Source: Microbacterium forte (GTDB taxonomy: Bacteria; Actinomycetota; Actinomycetes; Actinomycetales; Microbacteriaceae). Taken from it: DNA of 64,000 nucleotides. Where the stretch lies: NCBI RefSeq assembly GCF_031885415.1, contig NZ_CP116871.1:372001-436000 (forward strand), given 5' to 3'. Shown piece by piece: positions 42,945-52,878 of this stretch; position 1 is the first letter of the stretch; the number at the start of each line of letters is the position of its first letter. A program made the position numbers and the translations under genes. The notes beneath the pieces are model-generated. The model was not told the origin of the DNA. It made no database searches and worked only from the letters and a program-made list of their open reading frames with translations.

Positions 42945-43979
42945 CTATTCGTCGGTGCGTGCTCCGAAAACGATCTCGTCCCATGACGGCATCGCGTTGC
43001 GGCGCTTGCGGCGTCCATTGCCCTCGTTCGACGGCTCGGGGGTGACCTCCGGCTCGTCTTCGCCGGGCTCGTTGCTCTCGAAGGCGTCGAACAGCGCGAT
43101 CGGATTCTGGTCCGTGTCGCTGTCGTCCGAGTGGTCGAGGATCGGCGCGGTCTCGCGCTGGCCGCGTCGGCGTCGCAGAGCCTCGAGCAGGTCGGCCGTC
43201 TCGGGGCTCGTCGTCGCCGACTCGGGTGCGCGCTTGATGGCGGCATCCTGCACCGCGGCAGTCGAGCGCTCGGGCGCGATGCTGTCATCGACATCAGCCT
43301 CGGGCGCGGGGAGCAGGCGGGGTCCGAACGCGCCGGAGTCGAAGCGGCTGTCGTCCTTGTAGGGCGATGCCTGCCGTTCAGCCTCGACAGCGCGCAGACG
43401 GGGGATGAGGCCGTCGGGCAGCGAGCCCTGGCGGGACAGCTGTGTGGCATCGGCATTGAGGGGCGCCAGCGCACTGCGTCGGGGGTCGAAGCTCCAGCGT
43501 GCATCGTGCTCGACCTCGTTGGCGGTGAACTCGAGCTTGATGATCCAGCCGGTGTCGTCCTTCCAGCTCGCCCAGCGCTCGGCCGAGGCCTCGACCTCAG
43601 ACAGTTTGGCGCGGATCGCGGTGCCGAAGGTGGGCTGAGCGTCGGGCTCGACATCGCTGCCGATCAGGACGGGAACGGCGAGGGCCTGACCGATGACGTG
43701 CTCACGCTCGGCGAGAACGGGTCCTTCGAAGCGGATGACGTCGTCGACGCTGATGCCGAGGAGTGCGGCGACCTCCGGTGCCGTGAGGCCGGCGCGGATC
43801 TGCGCCTGGATGTCGCGCGGACTCGCGGCGAGCCGCTGAGCCGTCGGCTCGCTCTGTCGCGTCGCGCGCCGGATCTCGCGGTGCAGGACGTCGTCGATGG
43901 GCAGCGCGAAGCGCTCGCCCGACTCGGTCGCGAGTACGAGCACTCCTGCCTCTGTGCCGACGATGGTGACGTTTTCCAT
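42945..43979 (-). CDS. sepH: SepH-type septation protein (DUF3071)
   Basis: A 344-residue actinobacterial cell-division protein. SepH of Streptomyces and mycobacteria binds FtsZ and promotes septum formation. The N-terminus MENVTIVGTEAGVLVLATE is the strand pattern of DUF3071, followed by a helix-turn-helix region (QIRAGLTAPEVAALLGISVDDVIRFE) and a conserved second part (AERWASWKDDTGWIIKLEF, ARWSFDPRR). The rest is long, acidic and disordered, ending in basic RRKRRNAMPSWDEIVFG, a conserved FtsZ-binding-like tail. ATG 43979 is at the start of a typical conserved N-terminus. It is divergent from the DUF4193 gene by 196 bp. Confidence 0.88.
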   Translation of the reverse strand: MENVTIVGTEAGVLVLATESGERFALPIDDVLHREIRRATRQSEPTAQRLAASPRDIQAQIRAGLTAPEVAALLGISVDDVIRFEGPVLAEREHVIGQALAVPVLIGSDVEPDAQPTFGTAIRAKLSEVEASAERWASWKDDTGWIIKLEFTANEVEHDARWSFDPRRSALAPLNADATQLSRQGSLPDGLIPRLRAVEAERQASPYKDDSRFDSGAFGPRLLPAPEADVDDSIAPERSTAAVQDAAIKRAPESATTSPETADLLEALRRRRGQRETAPILDHSDDSDTDQNPIALFDAFESNEPGEDEPEVTPEPSNEGNGRRKRRNAMPSWDEIVFGARTDE

Positions 43980-44086
43980 GCGAATGCCCCTCTGATGGGT
44001 GTGCGTTCATGGTGTCACGCGGGGCCGCCCAGAACCGGGAATACTCTGGGCGTGCCGTGAGTTTGGTCTGTCGCAGCCGCGGGCAT

Positions 44087-44115
44087 TTGCTTATTCCTCC
44101 GCGGTCATGCAAACT
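44087..44115 (+). promoter_or_regulatory. Candidate promoter of the DUF4193 gene
   Basis: TTGCTT (44087-44092), 17-bp spacer, CAAACT (44110-44115). The gene starts at 44176, leaving a leader of about 54 nt. Confidence 0.35.
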
Positions 44116-44175
44116 ATGGCCGCCGATTACCCCGACGGCGCACCACCCACTCGCATGAAAGTGGAGATTCACCAC

Positions 44176-44469
44176 ATGGCAACCGACTACGACGCTCCCC
44201 GCAAGAGTGAAGACGACTCCGAGTCGATCGAAGCCCTCAAGGAGCGTGTGCCGGACAAGCTCTCCGGCTCGTCAGGAGACGAGGACGCGGACAACCCGTC
44301 CAGCTTCGATCTTCCTGGAGCCGATCTTTCCGACCTCGAACTTGATGTCGTCGTGCTGCCCGCGCAGCAGGACGAGTTCACCTGCATGAACTGCTTCCTC
44401 GTGAAGCACCGTTCGCAGCTCGACCACGAGGGGGCTTCCGGCCCCATCTGCAAGGAGTGCGCTGCCTGA
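44176..44469 (+). CDS. DUF4193 protein
   Basis: Actinobacterial protein of 97 residues starting MATDYDAPRKSEDDSESIEAL, the conserved opening of DUF4193, with an acidic centre and the C-terminal zinc-binding-like pattern FTCMNCFLVKHRSQL followed by ICKECAA. The Cys-X-X-Cys and Cys-X-X-Cys pairs suggest one zinc site. Role unknown. In M. tuberculosis the homologue (Rv2699c, from memory) stands by DUF3093 and dut, the same order as here. The start is preceded by GTGGAGATTCACC, a fair ribosome-binding site. A hairpin follows at 44492. Confidence 0.85.
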   Translation: MATDYDAPRKSEDDSESIEALKERVPDKLSGSSGDEDADNPSSFDLPGADLSDLELDVVVLPAQQDEFTCMNCFLVKHRSQLDHEGASGPICKECAA

Positions 44470-44491
44470 GCGCACCAGAGAACAAGATCCC

Positions 44492-44523
44492 ACGCGCCCC
44501 CGACCTCACGGTCAGGGGCGCGT
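44492..44523 (+). terminator. Terminator after DUF4193
   Basis: ACGCGCCCCCGACC (44492-44505) pairs with GGTCAGGGGCGCGT (44510-44523), with one mismatch and loop TCAC, followed by CGTCTT. It lies 22 bp after the stop. Confidence 0.75.
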
Positions 44524-44530
44524 CGTCTTG

Positions 44531-44629
44531 TGGTCAGGTCAGCGCTCGTCGCGGTCGAGCCGGCGCTGGGTCTGGTCGGGCAGCGCCGGTTCTGGTCAGG
44601 GCAGCGCCGGTTCTGGTCAGGTCAGCGCT
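44531..44629. repeat. 16-bp direct repeats flanking tandem repeats
   Basis: TGGTCAGGTCAGCGCT occurs at 44531-44546 and 44614-44629. Between them a 21-bp unit, GGCAGCGCCGGTTCTGGTCAG given here as its full sequence in two parts of ten and eleven bases, repeats perfectly at 44579-44599 and 44600-44620. The second 16-bp copy contains the DUF3093 stop codon. The array is too short for a CRISPR and has no spacers. Confidence 0.9.
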
Positions 44630-45086
44630 GGGCGGCGATGATCGCCGCGGCGAGCCGATCGGGAGTTCGGGTCGAGATGGTCCAGGTGTCCACCGGATCG
44701 TCAGGGTCATCGTTCGGAACGACGACCACCCCGTCGACACCCCCGCGGATGAGATGCCAGCCCCGTGCCGGCAGGCCTGGGCCCCGCGCCTGGCGCGCCT
44801 CTTCGGCGCTCAGCGCTCGGGGCGTGCCGAGGTGCTGGACCTCGATGTGCGCTCGACCGGCACGAAGCACGTCGCCGTCGACCGACACGAGCGGCGCGAG
44901 CGCGATGAACGCGACCACCAGCACAGCCGAGACGGCGGCGCCGACGATCAGGGCGACGGTCGAGCCGATGGGCACGAAGATGAGCGCCACCATGGGGCCG
45001 GCGAGAGCGACCGTCACCAGCAGCCACAGGCTGGGGGACAGTCTCTCGCGGTAGCGGGTCCGCGCGTCGGGAGCGATGTTCTGCAT
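44622..45086 (-). CDS. DUF3093 membrane protein
   Basis: A 154-residue actinobacterial protein of the DUF3093 family. Two transmembrane segments near the N-terminus (LWLLVTVALAGPMVALIFVP and VALIVGAAVSAVLVVAFIAL) lead to a cytoplasmic domain with DGDVLRAGRAHIEVQHLG, GPGLPARGWHLIRGGVDGVV and VVVPNDDPDDPVDTWTISTR, the family's conserved patterns. M. tuberculosis has the homologue next to dut (Rv2698). ATG 45086 is the start because the frame upstream is an antisense reading of dut. It is divergent from dut by 12 bp, and its stop lies in a direct repeat. Confidence 0.85.
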   Translation of the reverse strand: MQNIAPDARTRYRERLSPSLWLLVTVALAGPMVALIFVPIGSTVALIVGAAVSAVLVVAFIALAPLVSVDGDVLRAGRAHIEVQHLGTPRALSAEEARQARGPGLPARGWHLIRGGVDGVVVVPNDDPDDPVDTWTISTRTPDRLAAAIIAAQR

Positions 45087-45092
45087 TAGCCT
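45087..45092 (+). promoter_or_regulatory. Putative -10 box of dut
   Basis: TAGCCT ends 7 nt before the GTG at 45099, so dut may be leaderless. It overlaps the start codon region of the divergent DUF3093 gene. Confidence 0.35.
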
Positions 45093-45098
45093 CGTGGG

Positions 45099-45572
45099 GT
45101 GACTGAATCCGTTGATGTCCCCATTATCGCCTCTGTCGTGCCCGGCTACGCCCACCCCGGCGATGCCGGAGCCGATCTGGTGGCGGCCGAGGCCGTTCAT
45201 CTGGCCCCGGGGGAGCGGGCGCTCGTCGCGACCGGGGTGCGCATCGCGTTGCCGGAGGGGTACGCGGCATTCGTCGTGCCCCGCAGCGGTCTCGCGGCCA
45301 AGCACGGCATCTCGATCGTGAACTCGCCGGGAACCGTGGATGCCGGATACCGCGGTGAGATCAAGGTGAGTCTGATCAACACCGACATCCACACGGCGTA
45401 CGATGTGGCCGTCGGCGATCGCATCGCGCAGCTGATCGTGATGCCCGTGACTCGTGCCACCTTCATCCCGGTCGAGGAGCTGCCAGGCAGCGTCCGCGGC
45501 GAGGGTGGCTTCGGCTCGACCGGCTACCAGGCAGGACTCCATTCATCTTCGGCAGGACAGATCAATGACTGA
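45099..45572 (+). CDS. dut: dUTP diphosphatase
   Basis: Hydrolyses dUTP to dUMP and diphosphate, keeping uracil out of DNA. The 157-residue trimer subunit has the five conserved motifs: HPGDAGADLVA (1), VVPRSGLAAKHGI (2), SPGTVDAGYRGEI (3, with the catalytic Asp), GDRIAQLIVMPV (4) and EGGFGSTG (5, the C-terminal arm). The GTG start at 45099 gives the usual N-terminus. Its end overlaps the DUF3710 gene by eight bases, so the pair is coupled. The same pairing is found in mycobacteria. Confidence 0.94.
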   Translation: MTESVDVPIIASVVPGYAHPGDAGADLVAAEAVHLAPGERALVATGVRIALPEGYAAFVVPRSGLAAKHGISIVNSPGTVDAGYRGEIKVSLINTDIHTAYDVAVGDRIAQLIVMPVTRATFIPVEELPGSVRGEGGFGSTGYQAGLHSSSAGQIND

Positions 45573-46152
45573 CAACAATGCGACTCCTTCGAAGTCGGCA
45601 CCGGACGACCGGGCGACACAGGGTCCCTTCGACGACTCCGAGGCGAACCCCGTTCGTCCGTACATCGACCTCGGTGGAATCAAGATCCTCCCGCGTGAGG
45701 GGCTGAACCTCCGACTCGAGGTCGAGGAGCAGTCCAAGCGCATCGTCGCCGTCGGACTCGACTACGCGGACTCCTCCCTCCAGGTGCAGCCGTTCGCCGC
45801 GCCCCGATCCGGTGGGCTATGGGACGAGACCCGCGTGCAGCTGCGCGATCAGGTCCGCACCCAGGGCGGGCGGGTCGAGGAGCGCGAGGGGCCGCTCGGC
45901 AAGGAGCTTCTCGCAGAGGTCCCTGCCGCGGCCAACGAGGGCTCCGAGCTGCGGCTCGCCCGGTTCATCGGCATCGACGGCCCTCGATGGTTCCTCCGCG
46001 GCGTCATCGGCGGCGCTGCGGCGTCTGACCTCGAGGCCGCCGCCAAGGTCGAGGATCTCTTCCGGTCGATCGTCGTCGTCCGCGGGGGAGCTCCGATGCC
46101 TCCGCGCGACCTGATCCCGCTGAAGATGCCCGCGACTCCCGGCTCCGCGTGA
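45565..46152 (+). CDS. DUF3710 protein
   Basis: Actinobacterial protein of 195 residues and unknown role. The N-terminus is acidic and disordered (MTDNNATPSKSAPDDRATQG); conserved patterns of the DUF3710 family follow: YIDLGGIKILPREGLNLRLE, LQVQPFAAPRSGGLWDE, VPAAANEGSELRLARFIGID, GPRWFLRGVIGGAAA and, near the end, ASDLEAAAKVEDLFRSIVVV. It overlaps dut at the start and DUF3159 at the end (four bases), so the dut-DUF3710-DUF3159 set is likely a single operon. AGGACAG precedes the ATG. Confidence 0.87.
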   Translation: MTDNNATPSKSAPDDRATQGPFDDSEANPVRPYIDLGGIKILPREGLNLRLEVEEQSKRIVAVGLDYADSSLQVQPFAAPRSGGLWDETRVQLRDQVRTQGGRVEEREGPLGKELLAEVPAAANEGSELRLARFIGIDGPRWFLRGVIGGAAASDLEAAAKVEDLFRSIVVVRGGAPMPPRDLIPLKMPATPGSA

Positions 46153-46883
46153 CCACCCCCGCTCCCGAGCCCGAGCGCGAGCAGAGCGCATCCGACATCG
46201 TCGGGGCCGCGCTCGGCGGCGCTGCCCGCCGCGCCGGTCTCGACCCGACCGAGAGCGACGCGACGCACAAGGTGGTGTGGTCCGCGATGGGCGGATGGCG
46301 CGGCATCCTCGAATCGGTGCTTCCCAGCCTCGCGTTCGTCATCCTCTTCACGATCCGGCCCGAACCCCTGATCCTGCCTCTGGGCGTGTCGGTCGGACTC
46401 GCGGCGGTCTTCACCATCGTCAGACTGCTCCAGAAGTCCCCGCCCTCGGCCGCCATCGGTGGCCTCGTGGCCGCGGCGGCTGCCGCCGCACTGGCGCTGT
46501 GGACGGGGCGAGGCGAAGACAATTTCGTCCCCGGGCTCATCACCAACGCCGTCTACGGCACCGGGATGCTCGTCTCGGCCCTGATCGGCTGGTCGCTGAT
46601 CGGTCTCGCCGTCGGCTTCCTGATGGGAGAGGGCACCGCGTGGAGGCGCGATCGTCGAAAGCGTCGTGCGTTCCTGTGGCTCGGCATCGCCTGGGCTGCG
46701 CTGTTCTTCGCACGTCTCGCGGTGCAGCTGCCGCTGTATCTGGCGGGGGACGTCACGGCTCTCGGCACACTGAAGCTCATCATGGGCCTGCCGCTGTTCG
46801 CGCCGTTGATCGCGGTCACCTGGCTCGTCGTGCGCGCCCTGTATCCGCGAACCCCGGATGCCGGAACACCGCAGCGGTCATGA
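46149..46883 (+). CDS. DUF3159 membrane protein
   Basis: A 244-residue integral membrane protein with about six hydrophobic segments (LPSLAFVILFTIRPEPLI, LPLGVSVGLAAVFTIVRLL, SAAIGGLVAAAAAAALALW, GMLVSALIGWSLIGLAVGFL, AFLWLGIAWAALFFARLAV, LFAPLIAVTWLVVRALY) and the family patterns FTIRPEPL and NFVPGLITNAVYG between helices 3 and 4. Role unknown; no channel or transporter signature is recognised. It overlaps DUF3710 by four bases. The stop at 46883 is followed within 4 bp by the palindrome before aconitase, so the operon may end there or read into acnA. Confidence 0.85.
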   Translation: MTTPAPEPEREQSASDIVGAALGGAARRAGLDPTESDATHKVVWSAMGGWRGILESVLPSLAFVILFTIRPEPLILPLGVSVGLAAVFTIVRLLQKSPPSAAIGGLVAAAAAAALALWTGRGEDNFVPGLITNAVYGTGMLVSALIGWSLIGLAVGFLMGEGTAWRRDRRKRRAFLWLGIAWAALFFARLAVQLPLYLAGDVTALGTLKLIMGLPLFAPLIAVTWLVVRALYPRTPDAGTPQRS

Positions 46884-46886
46884 TAG

Positions 46887-46910
46887 ATTTATCTTGACAT
46901 CAAGATAAAT
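46887..46910. promoter_or_regulatory. 24-bp perfect palindrome before aconitase
   Basis: ATTTATCTTGA (46887-46897), spacer CA, TCAAGATAAAT (46900-46910). The arms are perfect and AT-rich, unlike their surroundings. It lies 127 bp before the acnA GTG and contains TTGACA, so an operator overlapping a -35 is likely. Confidence 0.7.
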
Positions 46911-47036
46911 TGCAGGCTTTCGCCCGGAGGCCGAGCAGAGCAGACTGGTTAGGACTGCCTTGCTAGCCGCAGGGGCTCGCTGGCGAGCAAGATGGAGGCG
47001 CCTGTCGCTCCCATCCGAATAGAAGGAGACGGAATC

Positions 47037-49874
<2,838 letters not shown>

Positions 49875-49888
49875 TCACAGCGACGACG

Positions 49889-49920
49889 AGGGCCCAGTTC
49901 TTCTGAACCGGGCCCTTTCG
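49889..49920 (+). terminator. Terminator after acnA
   Basis: AGGGCCCAGTTC (49889-49900) pairs with GAACCGGGCCCT (49905-49916), loop TTCT, with one mismatch, followed by TTCG. It lies 15 bp after the stop. Confidence 0.75.
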
Positions 49921-50043
49921 CGTGTGCGGGTCCGTGTCAAGGGGCGAGGCGTTCTCCGAGCTTTCACGGATGGCCGCGGTAGGATCGATCAGGCTTTCGA
50001 ACCGGAATCGGATGCCGCCAACGGTGCCTATGAGGAGGTGCAG

Positions 50044-51984
50044 ATGCCCATTCTTCCGAGCATCTCAGGACCCCGTGATCTCGACTCCCTCTCGACGGAG
50101 CAGCTCATCGAACTCGCCGGCGAGGTCCGCGAGTTCCTCGTCGAGAACGTGTCCCGTACCGGCGGACATCTGGGCCCCAACCTCGGAGTGGTGGAGCTGA
50201 CGATCGCTCTGCATCGGACCTTCTCGTCGCCCGACGATCCGTTCATCTTCGACACCGGCCACCAGTCCTACGTGCACAAGCTGCTCACGGGACGCCAGGA
50301 CTTCTCGTCCCTCCGCGTCCGCGGTGGACTCGCGGGCTACCCCCAGCGCGGCGAGAGCCTGCACGACGTGGTCGAGTCCTCCCACGCGTCGAGCTCTCTC
50401 AGCTGGGCCGACGGAGTCTCCCGTGCGCTGACCGCGACCGGTCGCGGCGATCGTCACGTGGTCGCGGTGGTCGGCGACGGTGCGCTCACGGGCGGCATGA
50501 CGTGGGAAGCCCTCAACAACATCTCCGACGACAACGACCGCAATCTCGTGATCGTCGTCAACGACAACGGGCGCTCGTACGCTCCGACGATCGGCGGGAT
50601 GTCGCGGTACCTCAACCGCGTGCGCACCGCCGCGGCCTACAAGGACCTGCACCACAAGTCGGACCGGCTCTTCCGGGCGTTCGGGCCCGTCGGTCGCGCG
50701 GTCTTCCGCGGCGTGCGTGGTGGCACCCACGGCTTCCTGTCGCGTTTCACCAACAACGAGGCGCTGTACTCCAACCTCGACATCAAATACCTCGGTCCCG
50801 TCGACGGGCACGACCTCCCGGCACTCCTCGAGACCCTCGAGCTTGCGAAGTCCTATGGTGCACCGGTCATCGTGCACGCCATCACGGAGAAGGGCCGCGG
50901 ATACCAGCCCGCCCGAGACGACGAGGCCGACCAGTTCCACGCTGTCGGGCGCATCGATCCGACCACGGGCGAGACGCTCTCGTCGGGCGGCACCGGCTGG
51001 ACCGACGTGTTCTCCGACGCCCTGGTCTCGGTCGGCGAGCGTCGCGACGACGTCATCGCCATGACGGCAGCCATGCTGCGCCCGACGGGGCTCGCTCCGT
51101 TCGCCGAGCGCTTCCCCGACCGTGTGTACGACGTGGGCATCGCCGAGCAGCATGCGGTGGCCTCCGCCGCTGGCCTCGCGTTCGGCGGACTGCATCCCGT
51201 CGTGGCCCTCTATGCGACCTTCATGGGACGCGCGTTCGACCAGGTGCTCATGGACGTTGCGCTGCACCGCGCGGGCGTCACCTTCGTTCTCGATCGTGCG
51301 GGTGTCACCGGACCCGACGGGCCCAGTCACCACGGCATGTGGGACCTCGCGATGCTGCAGATCGTCCCGCACATCCGCATCGCGGCACCACGAGACGCCG
51401 CGCGGCTGACGGAGGCTCTCGACGAGGCCGTCCTCGTGGACGACGCCCCGACGGTGATCCGCTTCCCCAAGGGCGACGTCGCGCCCGAGCTGCCGGCGAT
51501 CGAGCGCCTGCACGACGGCGTGGACGTGCTGGCCAGGGGTGAGTCGGAGGATGTCCTGCTGGTGGCCATCGGCCCGTTCGCAGCTCTCGCGATGGATGTC
51601 GCCGAGCGGCTTCGTGCCCAGGGCATCGGCGCGACGGTCATCGACCCCCGGTGGGCGATTCCCGTGCAGCCCTCGATCGTGAGCATGGCCGCGCGGCATC
51701 GTCTCGTGATCACCATCGAAGACGGCATCCGCGTCGGCGGCATCGGCACTCGCGTTCGTCAGGTCCTTCGCGAAGCCGGCATCGACACGGCCGTCGACGA
51801 GCTGGGGCTGCCGGACGAGTTCATCGATCATGCATCGAGGGACCAGATCCTCGCGGATGCAGGCCTCACCGCGTCGAAGATCGCGCAGGACGTCGTCTCT
51901 CAGGTGCTCGGGACGCGAATCCCCGTTGCACGGGATGCCGGCGCGAACGGATCGATCGACCTGCCGCTGCACGAGCGGAGCTGA
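50044..51984 (+). CDS. dxs: 1-deoxy-D-xylulose-5-phosphate synthase
   Basis: First enzyme of the methylerythritol phosphate route: pyruvate plus glyceraldehyde 3-phosphate give DXP, using thiamine diphosphate. The 646-residue protein has the start LSTEQLIELAGEVREFLV, SRTGGHLGPNLGVVELTIAL, FDTGHQSYVHKLLTGR, the ThDP/Mg motif VVGDGALTGGMTWEALNNI with the later NDN, the pyrimidine-domain FPDRVYDVGIAEQHAVASAA with the catalytic Glu, and DRAGVTGPDGPSHHGMWD with the conserved His. ATG 50044 fits the family start and has AGGAGGTG upstream (TATGAGGAGGTGCAG). In mycobacteria dxs lies beside the RNase D gene; here they are 11 kb apart. Confidence 0.95.
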   Translation: MPILPSISGPRDLDSLSTEQLIELAGEVREFLVENVSRTGGHLGPNLGVVELTIALHRTFSSPDDPFIFDTGHQSYVHKLLTGRQDFSSLRVRGGLAGYPQRGESLHDVVESSHASSSLSWADGVSRALTATGRGDRHVVAVVGDGALTGGMTWEALNNISDDNDRNLVIVVNDNGRSYAPTIGGMSRYLNRVRTAAAYKDLHHKSDRLFRAFGPVGRAVFRGVRGGTHGFLSRFTNNEALYSNLDIKYLGPVDGHDLPALLETLELAKSYGAPVIVHAITEKGRGYQPARDDEADQFHAVGRIDPTTGETLSSGGTGWTDVFSDALVSVGERRDDVIAMTAAMLRPTGLAPFAERFPDRVYDVGIAEQHAVASAAGLAFGGLHPVVALYATFMGRAFDQVLMDVALHRAGVTFVLDRAGVTGPDGPSHHGMWDLAMLQIVPHIRIAAPRDAARLTEALDEAVLVDDAPTVIRFPKGDVAPELPAIERLHDGVDVLARGESEDVLLVAIGPFAALAMDVAERLRAQGIGATVIDPRWAIPVQPSIVSMAARHRLVITIEDGIRVGGIGTRVRQVLREAGIDTAVDELGLPDEFIDHASRDQILADAGLTASKIAQDVVSQVLGTRIPVARDAGANGSIDLPLHERS

Positions 51985-52041
51985 TCGACGTCGCATTCCG
52001 GTCCCGGCCGAGGAAGGCCGAGGAGTCAGCGAACCCGACGA

Positions 52042-52737
52042 TCAGTTCAATGCGTGGAGGGCTGCGACCGCCTGGGCCCCGCGATCGGAGTCGCGGAGAG
52101 CGGTCGAGAGCAGGTAGCCGTCGGTCAGGGCATCGCCGGTGACCATGACGCGCACGAGCTCGACTCCGCACGCCCGGCGCACCTCTTCGGCGCTGGCAGC
52201 GATCACGCGGGTGTTGATCTCGTCGTTGTGCGGCAGCTCGGCGCCGTCGAGTCCTCGGATGACGTCTCGCAGCGCCGCACCGACGATGTTCGAGGCGCGT
52301 TCCTTGACGTTGACGACATCGAGTTCGAAGACCCGGAGATCTCGCCCGGTCGGGATCGGACGCCACTCGAACGAGGCATGCACGCGGTGCTGATGTCCGT
52401 TCGCCCCGGTCATCTCTCGCGCGGGCAGATCGGTGGCACGGCACCGCACATCGATGAGGCGGTACCAGTAGAAGAGCGGGAATGCGCCGTGGGATCCCGG
52501 GTCGAGCACGACGACCTCTCCGACCGCTCCGCCTCGGGATGACGGGCGACGCTGCGGTCGGTTGCGGATGATCGGCTTGCCGTTCCGCGTGCGGATCGCA
52601 GCCCACCCCTCATCGACCGTGACGATGAAGATCTTCAACAGCGCCGGCACGACCAGCAGGATCGTGAGGATCGCAGTGCCGGTCTTGAAGAGGCCCGACA
52701 TTCCCTTGCCGCCCAGCATCGAGAGGAGCATGTCCAT
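52042..52737 (-). CDS. SPFH/band-7-like membrane protein
   Basis: A 231-residue protein anchored by one N-terminal transmembrane segment (LFKTGTAILTILLVVPALLK, about residues 16-35), then IFIVTVDEGWAAIRTRNGKP, the strand pair of SPFH (stomatin/prohibitin/flotillin) domains, and VVVLDPGSHGAFPLFYWYRL, VRCRATDLPAREM, which continue the band-7 pattern. Later helical part NVKERASNIVGAALRDVIRG and ALRDSDRGAQAVAALHALN end the protein. Role unknown; SPFH proteins organise membrane domains or chaperone membrane proteases. Two starts, ATG 52737 and 52731, are equally plausible. No neighbour is obviously functionally linked. Confidence 0.65.
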   Translation of the reverse strand: MDMLLSMLGGKGMSGLFKTGTAILTILLVVPALLKIFIVTVDEGWAAIRTRNGKPIIRNRPQRRPSSRGGAVGEVVVLDPGSHGAFPLFYWYRLIDVRCRATDLPAREMTGANGHQHRVHASFEWRPIPTGRDLRVFELDVVNVKERASNIVGAALRDVIRGLDGAELPHNDEINTRVIAASAEEVRRACGVELVRVMVTGDALTDGYLLSTALRDSDRGAQAVAALHALN

Positions 52738-52878
52738 GCCACCACTGTGCCCCCTCGAGCGCGGGCGGATCGCCATCTTCGAGGCGCACGCGAAGGTGTT
52801 CATGCGCTGTTCCGCGCTCGTTACCCGGCCTGCCGCGAGGCGGATAGGGGGCGGGTCGGTCGCGGTGGTGCGGCCCTG

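Noticed and set aside
44531..44629. Possible CRISPR array
   Set aside because: Only two tandem units without spacers, and flanking 16-bp repeats; no cas gene nearby.
46887..46910. Palindrome as transcription terminator of the DUF3159 operon
   Set aside because: The stem is AT-rich with a 2-bp centre that cannot form a proper loop, and no T-run follows.
50065..51996. A 643-codon open frame antisense to dxs
   Set aside because: No family motif; the sense strand codes a full DXP synthase with all motifs.
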